Assembly: GCA_016183305.1 (NCBI GenBank)
Contig: JACPEW010000010.1
Coordinates: forward strand, 1 to 48,126
Direction: 5' to 3'
DNA: 48,126 nucleotides
From: Candidatus Daviesbacteria bacterium
GTDB lineage: Bacteria; Patescibacteriota; Microgenomatia; Daviesbacterales; UBA10151
The notes below the pieces were generated by a model that saw nothing but the letters and a program-made list of their open reading frames with translations, made no database searches and was not told where the DNA came from. Shown here piece after piece: positions 1 to 6,623 of this stretch. A program made the position numbers and the translations under genes. Each line of letters starts with the position of its first letter. Positions within the stretch are counted from its first letter, which is position 1.

Positions 1-139
1 ATGGGAGGGGTAAGAGTGAAATTTAGGATGGAAGTAGATCCATATCTGGTGGGTGTGGATGTTCTGAAAGCTGAAAGAACTAAAAAGCTTTTATAGGAAT
101 CTGGCCAAAAAATTAGGAATGGATGCAGTTAAGAAATAG
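1..139 (+). pseudogene. unidentified 3' gene fragment with a frame break
   Basis: An open frame from base 1 runs to a TAG at 94-96. A second frame, open from about 67, reads on to a TAG at 137-139 and ends in a plausible protein tail (NLAKKLGMDAVKK). The two frames together look like the broken end of a single gene whose start lies outside the window. No family was recognised. The stretch could equally be non-coding DNA. Confidence 0.25.
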
Positions 140-159
140 CCACAGGATGATCAGACTAA

Positions 160-189
160 TTGTAAATTAAGGTATGTTAGTTATAGAAT
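160..189 (+). promoter_or_regulatory. promoter of the nucleotidyltransferase gene, leaderless type
   Basis: A -35 like TTGTAA (160-165) and a -10 TAGAAT (184-189) are separated by 18 nt. The -10 ends only 6 nt before the ATG at 196, so transcription should start at or next to the A of the start codon. No Shine-Dalgarno sequence is present. Confidence 0.5.
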
Positions 190-195
190 CAGAAT

Positions 196-1479
196 ATGAA
201 AGTTATAGTACTGGCTGGGGGTGAAGGTAAAAGGATGTGGCCTATTCAGACCGATAAATGCCTGATTCCTTTTTTAGGAAAACCCCTTTTATACCATAAC
301 TTAAAATCCCTAAAAGACAATATTGAAGCAAAAGAATTTATCATTATTGTTTCTCCTCAAGTTAAAGAACAGGCAGGTAAGATTGCCGAAGATTTAGATC
401 TAAACTTCCAAATAGCAGTTCAAAGTAATCCTACAGGCATGGCTGATGCTATTTTGTCTGCCAAAGACTTAATTGAAGGAGAAATATTAGTGGTGAATGC
501 AGAAGATATATTAGAGCCAAAAGCTTACCAGCTAAGTGGGGAAGGAGATGTTAGAGTGGTTGGGTTTAAAGTTGATAAATATTTCCCTGGAGGATACTTG
601 AAGGTTACAGGTGACAGGGTACAGGCAGTAGTAGAAAAACCAGGAGAGGGGAATGAACCATCAGATATGATAAAACTGGTGGTAGATTACTTTAAAAATG
701 GAAAGCAGTTAATAGAATACTTGCAAAAAGCCTCAACAGACAAGGATGATTCTTATGAAGTGGCTTTGGATTTGATGATTAAAGATAGGGTAGAAGTTAC
801 ATTTACCAAATATGAGGGAGTTTGGTTACCGTTAAAATACCCATGGCATATTTTAGATATCACAGCTTACTTTTTATCAAAATTGAAACAACAAATCCCG
901 CCACAGGCAAAAGTCTCTGAGAAAGCAACTATAGAGGGTAATGTGGTAATTGAAGAAGGGGTAAAAGTGTTTGAGGGAGCTGTAATTAAAGGCCCTTGCT
1001 ATATTGGCAAAAACTGTATTGTAGGAAATAACTCTATGATTAGGCAATCTAACTTAGAGGAAGGCTGTGTAACTGGTTTTAACTGTGATATTACCAGAAG
1101 TTATATAGGGGCAAATTCCTGGTTTCATACAAATTATATAGGAGACTCTGTTTTAGAAGGGGATTTTGGTATGGGATCAGGAACAGTTTTAGCTAATTTA
1201 AGGCTAGATAATCATACAATTAGAGTAGGGGATGAAAAAATTGATACTGGAAGAGATAAGTTAGGCGCAGTAGCTGGAAAAGGCTCAAGGGTAGGGGTTA
1301 ATGTTTCGACCATGCCAGGAGTAAGAATAGGGTCTGGATCACTGGTTGGTCCAGGAGTAGTTTTGCATGAAGATGTAAAAGATAATATTAAAATTACTGT
1401 AAAACAAGAGTATAAAGTAAGCGAGTATACCACCTCTTTAACCAGCTATAATCAGTTCAAGGTAAAAATTAACCATTGA
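196..1479 (+). CDS. sugar-phosphate nucleotidyltransferase with left-handed beta-helix domain
   Basis: This 427-residue protein starts with the nucleotidyltransferase signature LAGGEGKRMWP (residues 6-16), followed by a Lys-containing loop and FLGKPLL. This is the NTP-binding region of the RmlA/GlmU/ManC superfamily. From about residue 235 onward hexapeptide-like repeats (I-E-G-N-V-V, I-G-K-N-C-I, I-G-A-N-S) indicate a left-handed parallel beta helix, as in GlmU and related bifunctional enzymes. It probably makes a nucleotide sugar for surface glycans; substrate cannot be read from sequence. Acetyltransferase activity of the C-terminal domain is possible but unproven. The stop codon overlaps the promoter of the following toxin-antitoxin pair. 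Confidence 0.85.
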   Translation: MKVIVLAGGEGKRMWPIQTDKCLIPFLGKPLLYHNLKSLKDNIEAKEFIIIVSPQVKEQAGKIAEDLDLNFQIAVQSNPTGMADAILSAKDLIEGEILVVNAEDILEPKAYQLSGEGDVRVVGFKVDKYFPGGYLKVTGDRVQAVVEKPGEGNEPSDMIKLVVDYFKNGKQLIEYLQKASTDKDDSYEVALDLMIKDRVEVTFTKYEGVWLPLKYPWHILDITAYFLSKLKQQIPPQAKVSEKATIEGNVVIEEGVKVFEGAVIKGPCYIGKNCIVGNNSMIRQSNLEEGCVTGFNCDITRSYIGANSWFHTNYIGDSVLEGDFGMGSGTVLANLRLDNHTIRVGDEKIDTGRDKLGAVAGKGSRVGVNVSTMPGVRIGSGSLVGPGVVLHEDVKDNIKITVKQEYKVSEYTTSLTSYNQFKVKINH

Positions 1480-1515
1480 CAAGTATATACAAAACATATA
1501 CAATATCTGTATATG
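1476..1515 (+). promoter_or_regulatory. promoter and operator of the RHH-PIN module
   Basis: A consensus promoter TTGACA (1476-1481), 17-nt spacer, TACAAT (1499-1504) precedes the ATG at 1513 by 8 nt. It overlaps three copies of a GTATATA-type word: the palindrome GTATATAC (1483-1490) and the perfect inverted repeat CATATAC (1495-1501) / GTATATG (1509-1515), the latter covering the start codon. This is the expected layout for autorepression by a ribbon-helix-helix antitoxin. Confidence 0.7.
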
Positions 1516-1764
1516 CAAACACAAACATTCAATATTTCCCTACCAAAAGAATTAGTGAAAAAAGTAGATAGGGCAGCTAAAAAAGAATACCGTAACCGGT
1601 CAGAACTAATCCGTGAGGCTTTAAGGATATACATGGATAGAATGGATTCATGGAACCGCATTTTCAAAGCAGGAAACAAAGCAATGAAAGAAATGGGTAT
1701 CACAAGTGAAAAACAGGTTAATGATATCGTTTATGAATTTAGGCATGGCAGGAAACCGCGTTAG
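1513..1764 (+). CDS. ribbon-helix-helix (CopG-type) antitoxin
   Basis: This 83-residue protein begins with a beta strand (QTFNISLPKELVKKVD) and continues with helices rich in Arg/Lys (NRSELIREALRIYMDRM). This is the typical ribbon-helix-helix DNA-binding fold of CopG/ParD-like antitoxins. The C-terminal 35 residues are probably the toxin-binding tail. Its stop overlaps the start of the PIN gene by 20 nt, indicating a translationally coupled pair. Autoregulation is suggested by the inverted repeats over its promoter and start codon. The family call is strong; the antitoxin role follows from the neighbouring PIN gene. Confidence 0.85.
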   Translation: MQTQTFNISLPKELVKKVDRAAKKEYRNRSELIREALRIYMDRMDSWNRIFKAGNKAMKEMGITSEKQVNDIVYEFRHGRKPR

Positions 1765-2149
1765 GGTTATCCTTGATACTAATATTTTAATTTCAGCAAT
1801 TGGTTTTGGTGGCGTCCCCAGAGAAATTTTCCTGCTTACCGTAGAAGAGAAAATTAAAGGTATTATCTCACAAATACTTTTAGCAGAATTGATAGAGGTC
1901 GTAAACAAAAAGTTTCCCAAGCTAATTACTAACTTACCTAATATTGAAGCCAGTATTAATGAATCTTTTGTAATAGTGCAACCAAAAAAAACAATTAATA
2001 TTGTTAGGGATAAAGACGATAATAGAGTTTTAGAAGCAGCAGTTGAAGGAGAGTGTAACTTTATTATTACAGGTGGTCAGGATTTGCTGGATTTAGGTAA
2101 GTTTGAAAATATTAAAATTGTTACACCAAGCCAATTTCTGGAAGAGTGA
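1745..2149 (+). CDS. PIN-domain toxin (COG1569-like putative ribonuclease)
   Basis: The ATG at 1745 gives a 134-residue protein starting MAGNRVRVILDTNIL; an in-frame ATG at 1706 would add 13 residues inside the antitoxin gene and is less likely. PIN features are visible: the first catalytic Asp in LDTN (residue 11), a conserved Glu in LLAELIEV, and a late acidic region (DKDDNRVLEAA, TGGQDLLDLG). PIN toxins are Mg-dependent ribonucleases that usually cut tRNA or mRNA. It is paired with the upstream RHH antitoxin, in the manner of PIN/RHH modules of the COG1569 group. Confidence 0.85.
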   Translation: MAGNRVRVILDTNILISAIGFGGVPREIFLLTVEEKIKGIISQILLAELIEVVNKKFPKLITNLPNIEASINESFVIVQPKKTINIVRDKDDNRVLEAAVEGECNFIITGGQDLLDLGKFENIKIVTPSQFLEE

Positions 2150-2169
2150 AAAGCTTCCTAATCAGATAT

Positions 2170-2245
2170 TTGACAAAATTGTACATTTTGGCTAAAATGG
2201 TCATATTATAGACGTAGACTATAATTCTCGTCTGACTCGAATTAT
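2170..2245 (+). promoter_or_regulatory. promoter and operator of the Phd-VapC module
   Basis: TTGACA (2170-2175), 17 nt, TAAAAT (2193-2198) forms a near-consensus promoter. A second -10-like TATAAT lies at 2220-2225. The perfect inverted repeat ATAATTC (2221-2227) / GAATTAT (2239-2245) overlaps the ATG at 2244 and is a candidate antitoxin operator. Confidence 0.6.
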
Positions 2246-2498
2246 GATTACTATTTCTGCCACTGAGCTTAAGAATAAACTCTCTGAGGTATTAAATTCT
2301 GTTTATTATAGTGAAAATGTGGCTGTAATAGAAAAGCATGGTAAGCCTATCGCCAGGATTGTGCCTGTAGAAGGATCTAAAAAAATGATGAGAAAGGATA
2401 TTAAGAGAGTGTTAGATGAAACTTTTGGGATTTTGCCTGATTTCCCTGATGTGAGCAGCTATCGAAGGTTCCGCAGCAGAAAAATCTCCTTAGACTGA
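2244..2498 (+). CDS. Phd/YefM-family antitoxin
   Basis: The 84-residue protein carries the Phd/YefM N-terminal pattern (ISATELKNKLSEVLN, then VAVIEKHGKPIARIVP at residues 26-41), which forms the dimeric DNA-binding domain. The C-terminal tail (about residues 45-84) would wrap the toxin. Stop and next start overlap by one base (TGATG at 2496-2500), so the pair is translationally coupled. It would neutralise the downstream VapC and repress its own promoter. Confidence 0.87.
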   Translation: MITISATELKNKLSEVLNSVYYSENVAVIEKHGKPIARIVPVEGSKKMMRKDIKRVLDETFGILPDFPDVSSYRRFRSRKISLD

Positions 2499-2881
2499 TG
2501 AAATATTTAATAGATAGTGATATTTTGGTAGATCATATTAGAGGCAGGAAATATCTTGATGTTGGCATTGTTGAGGCTGGTTTGAGTATGAGTATTATTA
2601 ATTTAGCAGAGTTGTTTTATGGTGCATACAGGTCTGAGGATATAAGCAAATCTTTGCAGAAAATTGATGCATTATTTAGCTTAGGTATAAAAGTGGCAAA
2701 CTTAAACAGCCAAGTTATAGAAAAATATGCCCAATTAAAGGTTAGTCTAGAAATAAAAGGGCAAAAGCTGGATGAATTTGATTTGTTGATAGCTGCCACA
2801 GCTTTAGTCAATAATCTAATAATTGTAACCAGAAATTTAGGTCATTTTAAAAGGATTAAAGGCTTAAAAATAGCAGAGTAG
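2498..2881 (+). CDS. VapC-type PIN-domain toxin
   Basis: This 127-residue protein shows the full PIN signature: MKYLIDSDILVD with catalytic Asp6, the conserved Glu in NLAELFYGA (about residue 35), LDEFDLLIAATAL with a third acidic cluster (about residues 89-101), and the final TRNLGHFKRIKGLKI segment. VapC toxins are metal-dependent endoribonucleases. It overlaps the Phd antitoxin by one base. It is the second PIN toxin within 1.4 kb, belonging to a different PIN subfamily from the one at 1745. Confidence 0.9.
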   Translation: MKYLIDSDILVDHIRGRKYLDVGIVEAGLSMSIINLAELFYGAYRSEDISKSLQKIDALFSLGIKVANLNSQVIEKYAQLKVSLEIKGQKLDEFDLLIAATALVNNLIIVTRNLGHFKRIKGLKIAE

Positions 2882-2902
2882 CTCTTCAAAATTAATCATA
2901 AT

Positions 2903-4204
2903 CTATGCCCCTTCAATATTTGCTCTTATTTGTTCTACGTTTTGTTTTCTAGCTTGCTCTTTATCATAGTGTGGGAAATACTTTGGAGGAAAAATTAATT
3001 CTGGTACACCGGAATCAATTAGGCGGTTAAGCCTATATTCAGGATGAGAAACACCCTTCATATATAAGCTTTCAGCATAAGTCTCTGGAGTATGTATAAT
3101 GCATTCAACCCTCATTTCGTTGGCAAGTTTAATAAAAAACTTCATCATCCTGAGTTTTGGTGAACTGCCATGATTGCCCGTATATTCGCCTCCATTAAGG
3201 GTGTATGAAATATCTTCAATGATAATCGGATAATTTGACTGATAACCTTGTCGTATTAAATGACTTACGAATCTTCTGGCATCACGTACGTCATCAACTA
3301 CTGCTAAAAGTCCTGTATCGTCATCAACAGCAATTGCCGGATCTTCTGCCCGTTTTCTTAACATTTTTTCGGTTTTAATCGGCATTGGTTTGTCTCTAAT
3401 AGTTACATATATATCTATAGCTCTTCCACGATCAGTTCGGAAACTGCGCTGGGGAAGGTGGATTTTCTTTTGAAAAGGCTGTAGTTTTGTTTTAACTCCC
3501 TCCTCTTCATCTACCCAGCGGGTGGCAATACAAGCCCATGTTTGGGGATCATGAGTGCTGATAAGAAAAGCATTGTGAGTTTCGCCCAATAATGATTCCG
3601 GGTTCCAAATTCGTTCATGCATCCAATTGACAAAGCGCTGGAATTGGTCTTCAATACCAATTTTCCTTTGTCTATTATCAATATTAGCAACCAGTCCCAT
3701 AAGTTGTAATTTCACCTTGGCATCCCATCTGGCTTTTGGCGTCCATCTGCCATCTAAAGCCAAAAGCAGTAGATCCGTAGGGTCATTTGCTGTTCTTACT
3801 TCATTAATCATTTCTAAATTAGCGCTTCCTGGATAGGATAAAGCTGCTTGTAAGTGATCCCTTGTAGCATCAGCATAACCAGCATACTCTTCACATTTAT
3901 GTCTCATCCATACAGGATCTTTAATACCATTCATGAGACCTAATTGTTCCATAAACCTCTTTGAAGCAGCTGGCCGTAATTCAGGATGTTCAATAATGTC
4001 TTGTATTTGAAAGTAAGAATCTACTCCAAGCAAGCCAAAAATTTGTCCTCTAAGCATGATATGTAAGATTCTTTGCTCCGAGTCTAAGTTTCGATACCAC
4101 TCAATTGCTTCTATCCTGATATCTTTTTCAGCCACACCTGGTCTGCACACCGGTGGATGCACATCTTCTCTTAAATATAAATATGGTCCTATTTCTTTGC
4201 TCAT
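2903..4204 (-). CDS. uncharacterised protein with a weak RelA/SpoT-like segment
   Basis: The start at 4204 (MSKEIGPYLYLREDV, 433 residues) is preferred to the longer frame because an extended -10 (TGCTATAAT, box at 4253-4258) lies downstream of the longer start. No signal peptide or membrane segment is seen. Residues roughly 270-330 contain IKTEKMLRKRAEDPAIAVDD followed by TGLLAVVDDVRDARRF. This resembles the beta-strand region of RelA/SpoT synthetase-like nucleotidyltransferases (D-x-x-G-L..V.D..D), but the similarity is only by eye and the (p)ppGpp catalytic residues cannot be confirmed. The function is unknown. It is transcribed divergently from the leader and gene at 4518. Confidence 0.6.
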   Translation of the reverse strand: MSKEIGPYLYLREDVHPPVCRPGVAEKDIRIEAIEWYRNLDSEQRILHIMLRGQIFGLLGVDSYFQIQDIIEHPELRPAASKRFMEQLGLMNGIKDPVWMRHKCEEYAGYADATRDHLQAALSYPGSANLEMINEVRTANDPTDLLLLALDGRWTPKARWDAKVKLQLMGLVANIDNRQRKIGIEDQFQRFVNWMHERIWNPESLLGETHNAFLISTHDPQTWACIATRWVDEEEGVKTKLQPFQKKIHLPQRSFRTDRGRAIDIYVTIRDKPMPIKTEKMLRKRAEDPAIAVDDDTGLLAVVDDVRDARRFVSHLIRQGYQSNYPIIIEDISYTLNGGEYTGNHGSSPKLRMMKFFIKLANEMRVECIIHTPETYAESLYMKGVSHPEYRLNRLIDSGVPELIFPPKYFPHYDKEQARKQNVEQIRANIEGA

Positions 4205-4252
4205 AAAATAAAATAATAATCCCCATAGCGAAAAGGAGATTATAGGCTTAGT

Positions 4253-4258
4253 ATTATA
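4253..4258 (-). promoter_or_regulatory. extended -10 promoter of the reverse-strand gene
   Basis: Read on the minus strand, TGCTATAAT is a perfect extended -10. The predicted transcript starts near 4246, about 40 nt before the ATG at 4204. A GGGGA run lies about 14 nt before that ATG and may act as a weak ribosome site. Confidence 0.5.
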
Positions 4259-4302
4259 GCACAGCAAGCTGATTTTTCTTCAGTCCTATAGTAGAATAAG
4301 CG

Positions 4303-4333
4303 TTGACAAGATTGTAAGAAATATGTTTACAAT
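4303..4333 (+). promoter_or_regulatory. promoter of the attenuator-type leader
   Basis: TTGACA at 4303-4308 and TACAAT at 4328-4333 are separated by 19 nt, slightly longer than optimal. The transcript would begin near 4340, directly at the hairpin AATATCCC (4342-4349) / GGGATATT (4355-4362), which could cap the 5' end of the RNA. Confidence 0.45.
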
Positions 4334-4376
4334 TGTTTTGTAATATCCCTTTGAGGGATATTTGTTTTTAAAATAT

Positions 4377-4445
4377 ATGTACAGACAAATTAACAATTTT
4401 ATTGAATTAAAATATCTCTTTGTTACCGAAGAGTGGTTTGAGTGA
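4377..4445 (+). CDS. putative 22-residue leader peptide
   Basis: A short open frame with ATG at 4377 and TGA at 4443-4445 lies in the leader upstream of the gene at 4518. It is rich in aromatic codons (Tyr2, Phe8, Tyr13, Phe15, Trp20, Phe21). Its last codons (Trp-Phe-Glu-stop) are the same bases as the 5' arm of the antiterminator helix, so ribosome position would decide which RNA fold forms. There is no obvious Shine-Dalgarno sequence. Translation is inferred from this arrangement only. Confidence 0.4.
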   Translation: MYRQINNFIELKYLFVTEEWFE

Positions 4446-4505
4446 TTTAATAATCCCAAAAAGGATAATTTCACTCAAACCGCTTCTTAAAAGGGGCGGT
4501 TTTTT
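4433..4505 (+). promoter_or_regulatory. antiterminator/terminator attenuator before the gene at 4518
   Basis: Two mutually exclusive helices are visible. Bases 4433-4445 pair with 4471-4483 over 13 bp with one G-U pair (core GGTTTGAGTGA/TCACTCAAACC). The 3' arm of that helix overlaps AAACCGC (4477-4483), which instead can pair with GCGGTTT (4496-4502) followed by a T run, giving an intrinsic terminator 13 nt before the ATG at 4518. This is the classic layout of a transcription attenuator or a riboswitch expression platform. Confidence 0.65.
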
Positions 4506-4517
4506 AAAGGAAAAAAT

Positions 4518-4949
4518 ATGGCAGTTGTAATTGAAAGATCAGAATTAGGTATTCTTGCCCAGTTAAGAAACCAGCTAAGAAATGGGGATGAATACATCAT
4601 CGAAAGATGCTATCCTACTATGGTTGGTGGCCAAGAGAGGCAAGAGGATGGGGTTCATATTTGTTTCAGTGGTCGATATGAACGAGGAGAGAGTACCGAG
4701 GCGCTGGTCTTTAATGGAGGCGTAACAAGAATAATAGTTGCTTCAGGAGATATCGGCAAAAATGCCTGGATTACTAATAAAGAAATATTTCAAAGAGCAG
4801 TTATTGGAATTGCGGGTATGTCATATGAGGCTAGGAAAAAAATAACTACTGCTTTAAATGCTGGAGAAAGCTTAGCAGATCCAGTTCTGGCTGCTGTAGC
4901 TCATATGCCTTGTTTAAAGGATATTCTAAATCGTTTTAACGGACAATAG
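4518..4949 (+). CDS. uncharacterised 143-residue protein under attenuator control
   Basis: The ATG at 4518 has an AAAGGA ribosome site 7 nt upstream, one of the few clear Shine-Dalgarno sequences in the window. The protein is soluble, with no signal peptide or membrane helix, and no family was recognised. The N-terminal third is helical and charged (AQLRNQLRNGDEYIIERCY), the middle looks like beta strands (VHICFSGRY, ALVFNGGVTRIIVASG), and the C-terminus is helical. It is followed by an unrelated Phd-RelE module with its own promoter. The aromatic-rich leader upstream hints that expression responds to amino acid supply or translation rate, but nothing in the protein reveals the reason. Confidence 0.65.
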   Translation: MAVVIERSELGILAQLRNQLRNGDEYIIERCYPTMVGGQERQEDGVHICFSGRYERGESTEALVFNGGVTRIIVASGDIGKNAWITNKEIFQRAVIGIAGMSYEARKKITTALNAGESLADPVLAAVAHMPCLKDILNRFNGQ

Positions 4950-5014
4950 CTTTTAACGCGAACCTATGTTGCGAATTTACCCCAGAGAAAATATTGTAGT
5001 CCTACAAAAGCTTC

Positions 5015-5043
5015 TTGACAGATCCTAAGAAATATATTAGGAT
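5015..5043 (+). promoter_or_regulatory. promoter and operator of the Phd-RelE module
   Basis: TTGACA (5015-5020) is followed 17 nt later by TAGGAT (5038-5043). A perfect inverted repeat ATCCTAA (5022-5028) / TTAGGAT (5037-5043) spans the spacer and -10, a good candidate operator for antitoxin autorepression. The ATG follows at 5050. Confidence 0.55.
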
Positions 5044-5049
5044 AATCTT

Positions 5050-5319
5050 ATGTTAATACCAACTGCTAAAAACACCAAGACTATTACAGACCTTAGGGAA
5101 AAAGCCGTGGAGCTTTTAGATCAGATTCAAAAGTCCGGGCCGGCATTTATCTTTCAACATAGCAAACCTAGGGCAGTAATGCTGTCTATTGAAGAATATG
5201 CTAATATGCTTGAAATGCTGGAGGATTATTTTGACAGCTTAAAAGCCAAAGAATTAGAAGAAGATCCCCAAAAAGGCGGAATAAGTTTGGCACAACTTGC
5301 AAGGAAATATCATCTCTAA
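5050..5319 (+). CDS. Phd/YefM-like antitoxin of a RelE pair
   Basis: This 89-residue protein fits the type II antitoxin pattern: an N-terminal region (ITDLREKAVELLDQIQKSGPAFIFQHSKPRAVMLSIEEYANM) like Phd/YefM DNA-binding domains, then an acidic helix and a basic tail. It lies 6 nt upstream of a RelE/ParE-fold toxin, with no terminator between them. The promoter carries an inverted repeat consistent with autoregulation. Confidence 0.8.
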   Translation: MLIPTAKNTKTITDLREKAVELLDQIQKSGPAFIFQHSKPRAVMLSIEEYANMLEMLEDYFDSLKAKELEEDPQKGGISLAQLARKYHL

Positions 5320-5325
5320 GTTCAA

Positions 5326-5586
5326 ATGTACAAATTGATCATACGTTCCCGGGCAGAGAAACATTTTGCTAAATTACCCCAAAAGTTACAGGAAAAAGTT
5401 TTAAAAAGCCTTAGAAAATTAGAAAATGATCCATTTCAAGTAGGCTTGGATATTAAAAAATTAACAGGCACTCAAAGAAGTTACAGATTAAGGGTAGGGG
5501 AGATTAGGGTGATTTATCAATTAGACACAAATCTGCATAAAATCTTTGCAGAAGACATTGATTTTAGAAGAACTACAACTTACTAA
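5326..5586 (+). CDS. RelE/ParE-family toxin
   Basis: This 86-residue protein has the RelE/ParE layout: MYKLIIRSRAEKHFAKLP at the start, the helical hairpin LQEKVLKSLRKLENDPF, then strands RSYRLRVGEIRVIYQLD with conserved basic residues in YRLRVGEIRVIY. RelE proteins usually cleave mRNA in the ribosome, ParE proteins poison gyrase; the arginine-rich strand favours a RelE-like mRNA interferase, without certainty. It is co-transcribed with the antitoxin at 5050. Confidence 0.87.
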   Translation: MYKLIIRSRAEKHFAKLPQKLQEKVLKSLRKLENDPFQVGLDIKKLTGTQRSYRLRVGEIRVIYQLDTNLHKIFAEDIDFRRTTTY

Positions 5587-5609
5587 AAAAATATTATATG
5601 ATTTAAGTT

Positions 5610-6623
5610 ATGAAAAGAATCTTAACAGGGGATAGGCCAACCTTAAACAGTTTCCATTTAGGAAATTATATTGGCTCATTAAAAAATAGGGTAAAGCTGC
5701 AGGAAGAGTATGAAACCTATATTTTGATAGCAGATTTGCATGCTCTAACCACTCATTTTGATAAAGCAGAAGCTTTAAAGGAAAATATTAAAGGCTTGAT
5801 GTTGGGGTATTTATCTGTGGGTTTAGATCCAAAAAAAGTTACCTTTGTTTTACAGTCAAAGTTGCCTGAGACAGAAGAGCTAGCTTATATTATCAGTTTA
5901 CTTACCCAGAGGGCTGTTTTAGAACGCCAGCCAGCCTTAAAAGAGAAGTTAGACCAGGGCAGCGAAGATACTTTAGGCCTTTATTATTACCCGGTGCTAA
6001 TGGCAGCAGATATTTTGTTGCCAAAAGCTAATTTAGTGCCTGTTGGTAAAGACCAAAAAGCCCATGTTGAGTTTACCAGGGATATTGCTATCAAATTTAA
6101 TAATTTATACCCTTCGGCAAGCTCAGGGCAAGTAGTTTTTCCTATACCAGAGCCTTTAATAGGGGAGGTGCCAACCCTGCCTGGGACTGATGGGCAATCA
6201 AAAATGGGCAAAAGCTTAAATAATGCTATTTTTTTAACTGATTCTAAAGAAGAAGTAGAGAAAAAAGTAATGGGAATGTATACAGATCCAACTAGGATTA
6301 GGGCTACTGATCCTGGACATGTGGAAGGAAACCCGGTATTTATCTATTTAGATGCATTTGGTACAGAGGGTGACAAGGCACAGGTAACAAGTTATAAAGA
6401 GCAATACACAAAAGGCCAGGTAGGTGATATTGAGGTTAAAAAGTATCTGGCCCAAGTTTTAAATAATTTCTTAGAGCCTATTAGAAAAAAAAGAGCGGAA
6501 TATGAGGGACAGCCAGAACTAGTGGAGAAAATACTAAAAGAAGGTACTCAAAAAGCCAGATTTGAGGCTCAAAAAACTTTAGCAGAAGTAAAAAAAGCAA
6601 TGAAGTTAGATTACTTTATGTAA
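5610..6623 (+). CDS. trpS: tryptophan-tRNA ligase
   Basis: This 337-residue class I aminoacyl-tRNA synthetase charges tRNA-Trp. It begins LTGDRPTLNSFHLGNYIGSL, where FHLGNY is the HIGH-type ATP site, and has KMGKS (about residues 197-201) as the KMSKS loop. Length is normal for bacterial TrpRS. A short palindromic repeat (CCTTCGGCAAGCTCAGG type, 6110-6128) is embedded in frame and adds about six residues (PSASSGQ) before the VVFPIPEPLIGEVP segment. A -10 TATGAT (5597-5602) ends 7 nt before the ATG, so the mRNA is probably leaderless. The stop codon is also the left boundary of the four-helix-bundle element. Confidence 0.97.
   Translation: MKRILTGDRPTLNSFHLGNYIGSLKNRVKLQEEYETYILIADLHALTTHFDKAEALKENIKGLMLGYLSVGLDPKKVTFVLQSKLPETEELAYIISLLTQRAVLERQPALKEKLDQGSEDTLGLYYYPVLMAADILLPKANLVPVGKDQKAHVEFTRDIAIKFNNLYPSASSGQVVFPIPEPLIGEVPTLPGTDGQSKMGKSLNNAIFLTDSKEEVEKKVMGMYTDPTRIRATDPGHVEGNPVFIYLDAFGTEGDKAQVTSYKEQYTKGQVGDIEVKKYLAQVLNNFLEPIRKKRAEYEGQPELVEKILKEGTQKARFEAQKTLAEVKKAMKLDYFM
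6110..6128. repeat. short palindromic repeat inside trpS
   Basis: The 19-nt sequence CCCTTCGGCAAGCTCAGGG is a near-palindrome (CCCTTCGGC against GCTCAGGG) of a type found interspersed in many genomes. Here it lies within the trpS reading frame without breaking it. Confidence 0.55.

Noticed and set aside
4342-4370. Hairpin AATATCCC/GGGATATT as terminator of an upstream gene
   Set aside because: No forward-strand gene lies upstream within 1.4 kb; the preceding gene is on the other strand. It is more likely the 5' cap of the leader RNA.
4286-4474. Reverse-strand 62-codon open frame
   Set aside because: It lies across the promoter, leader peptide and attenuator helices of the gene at 4518 and has no recognisable protein features.
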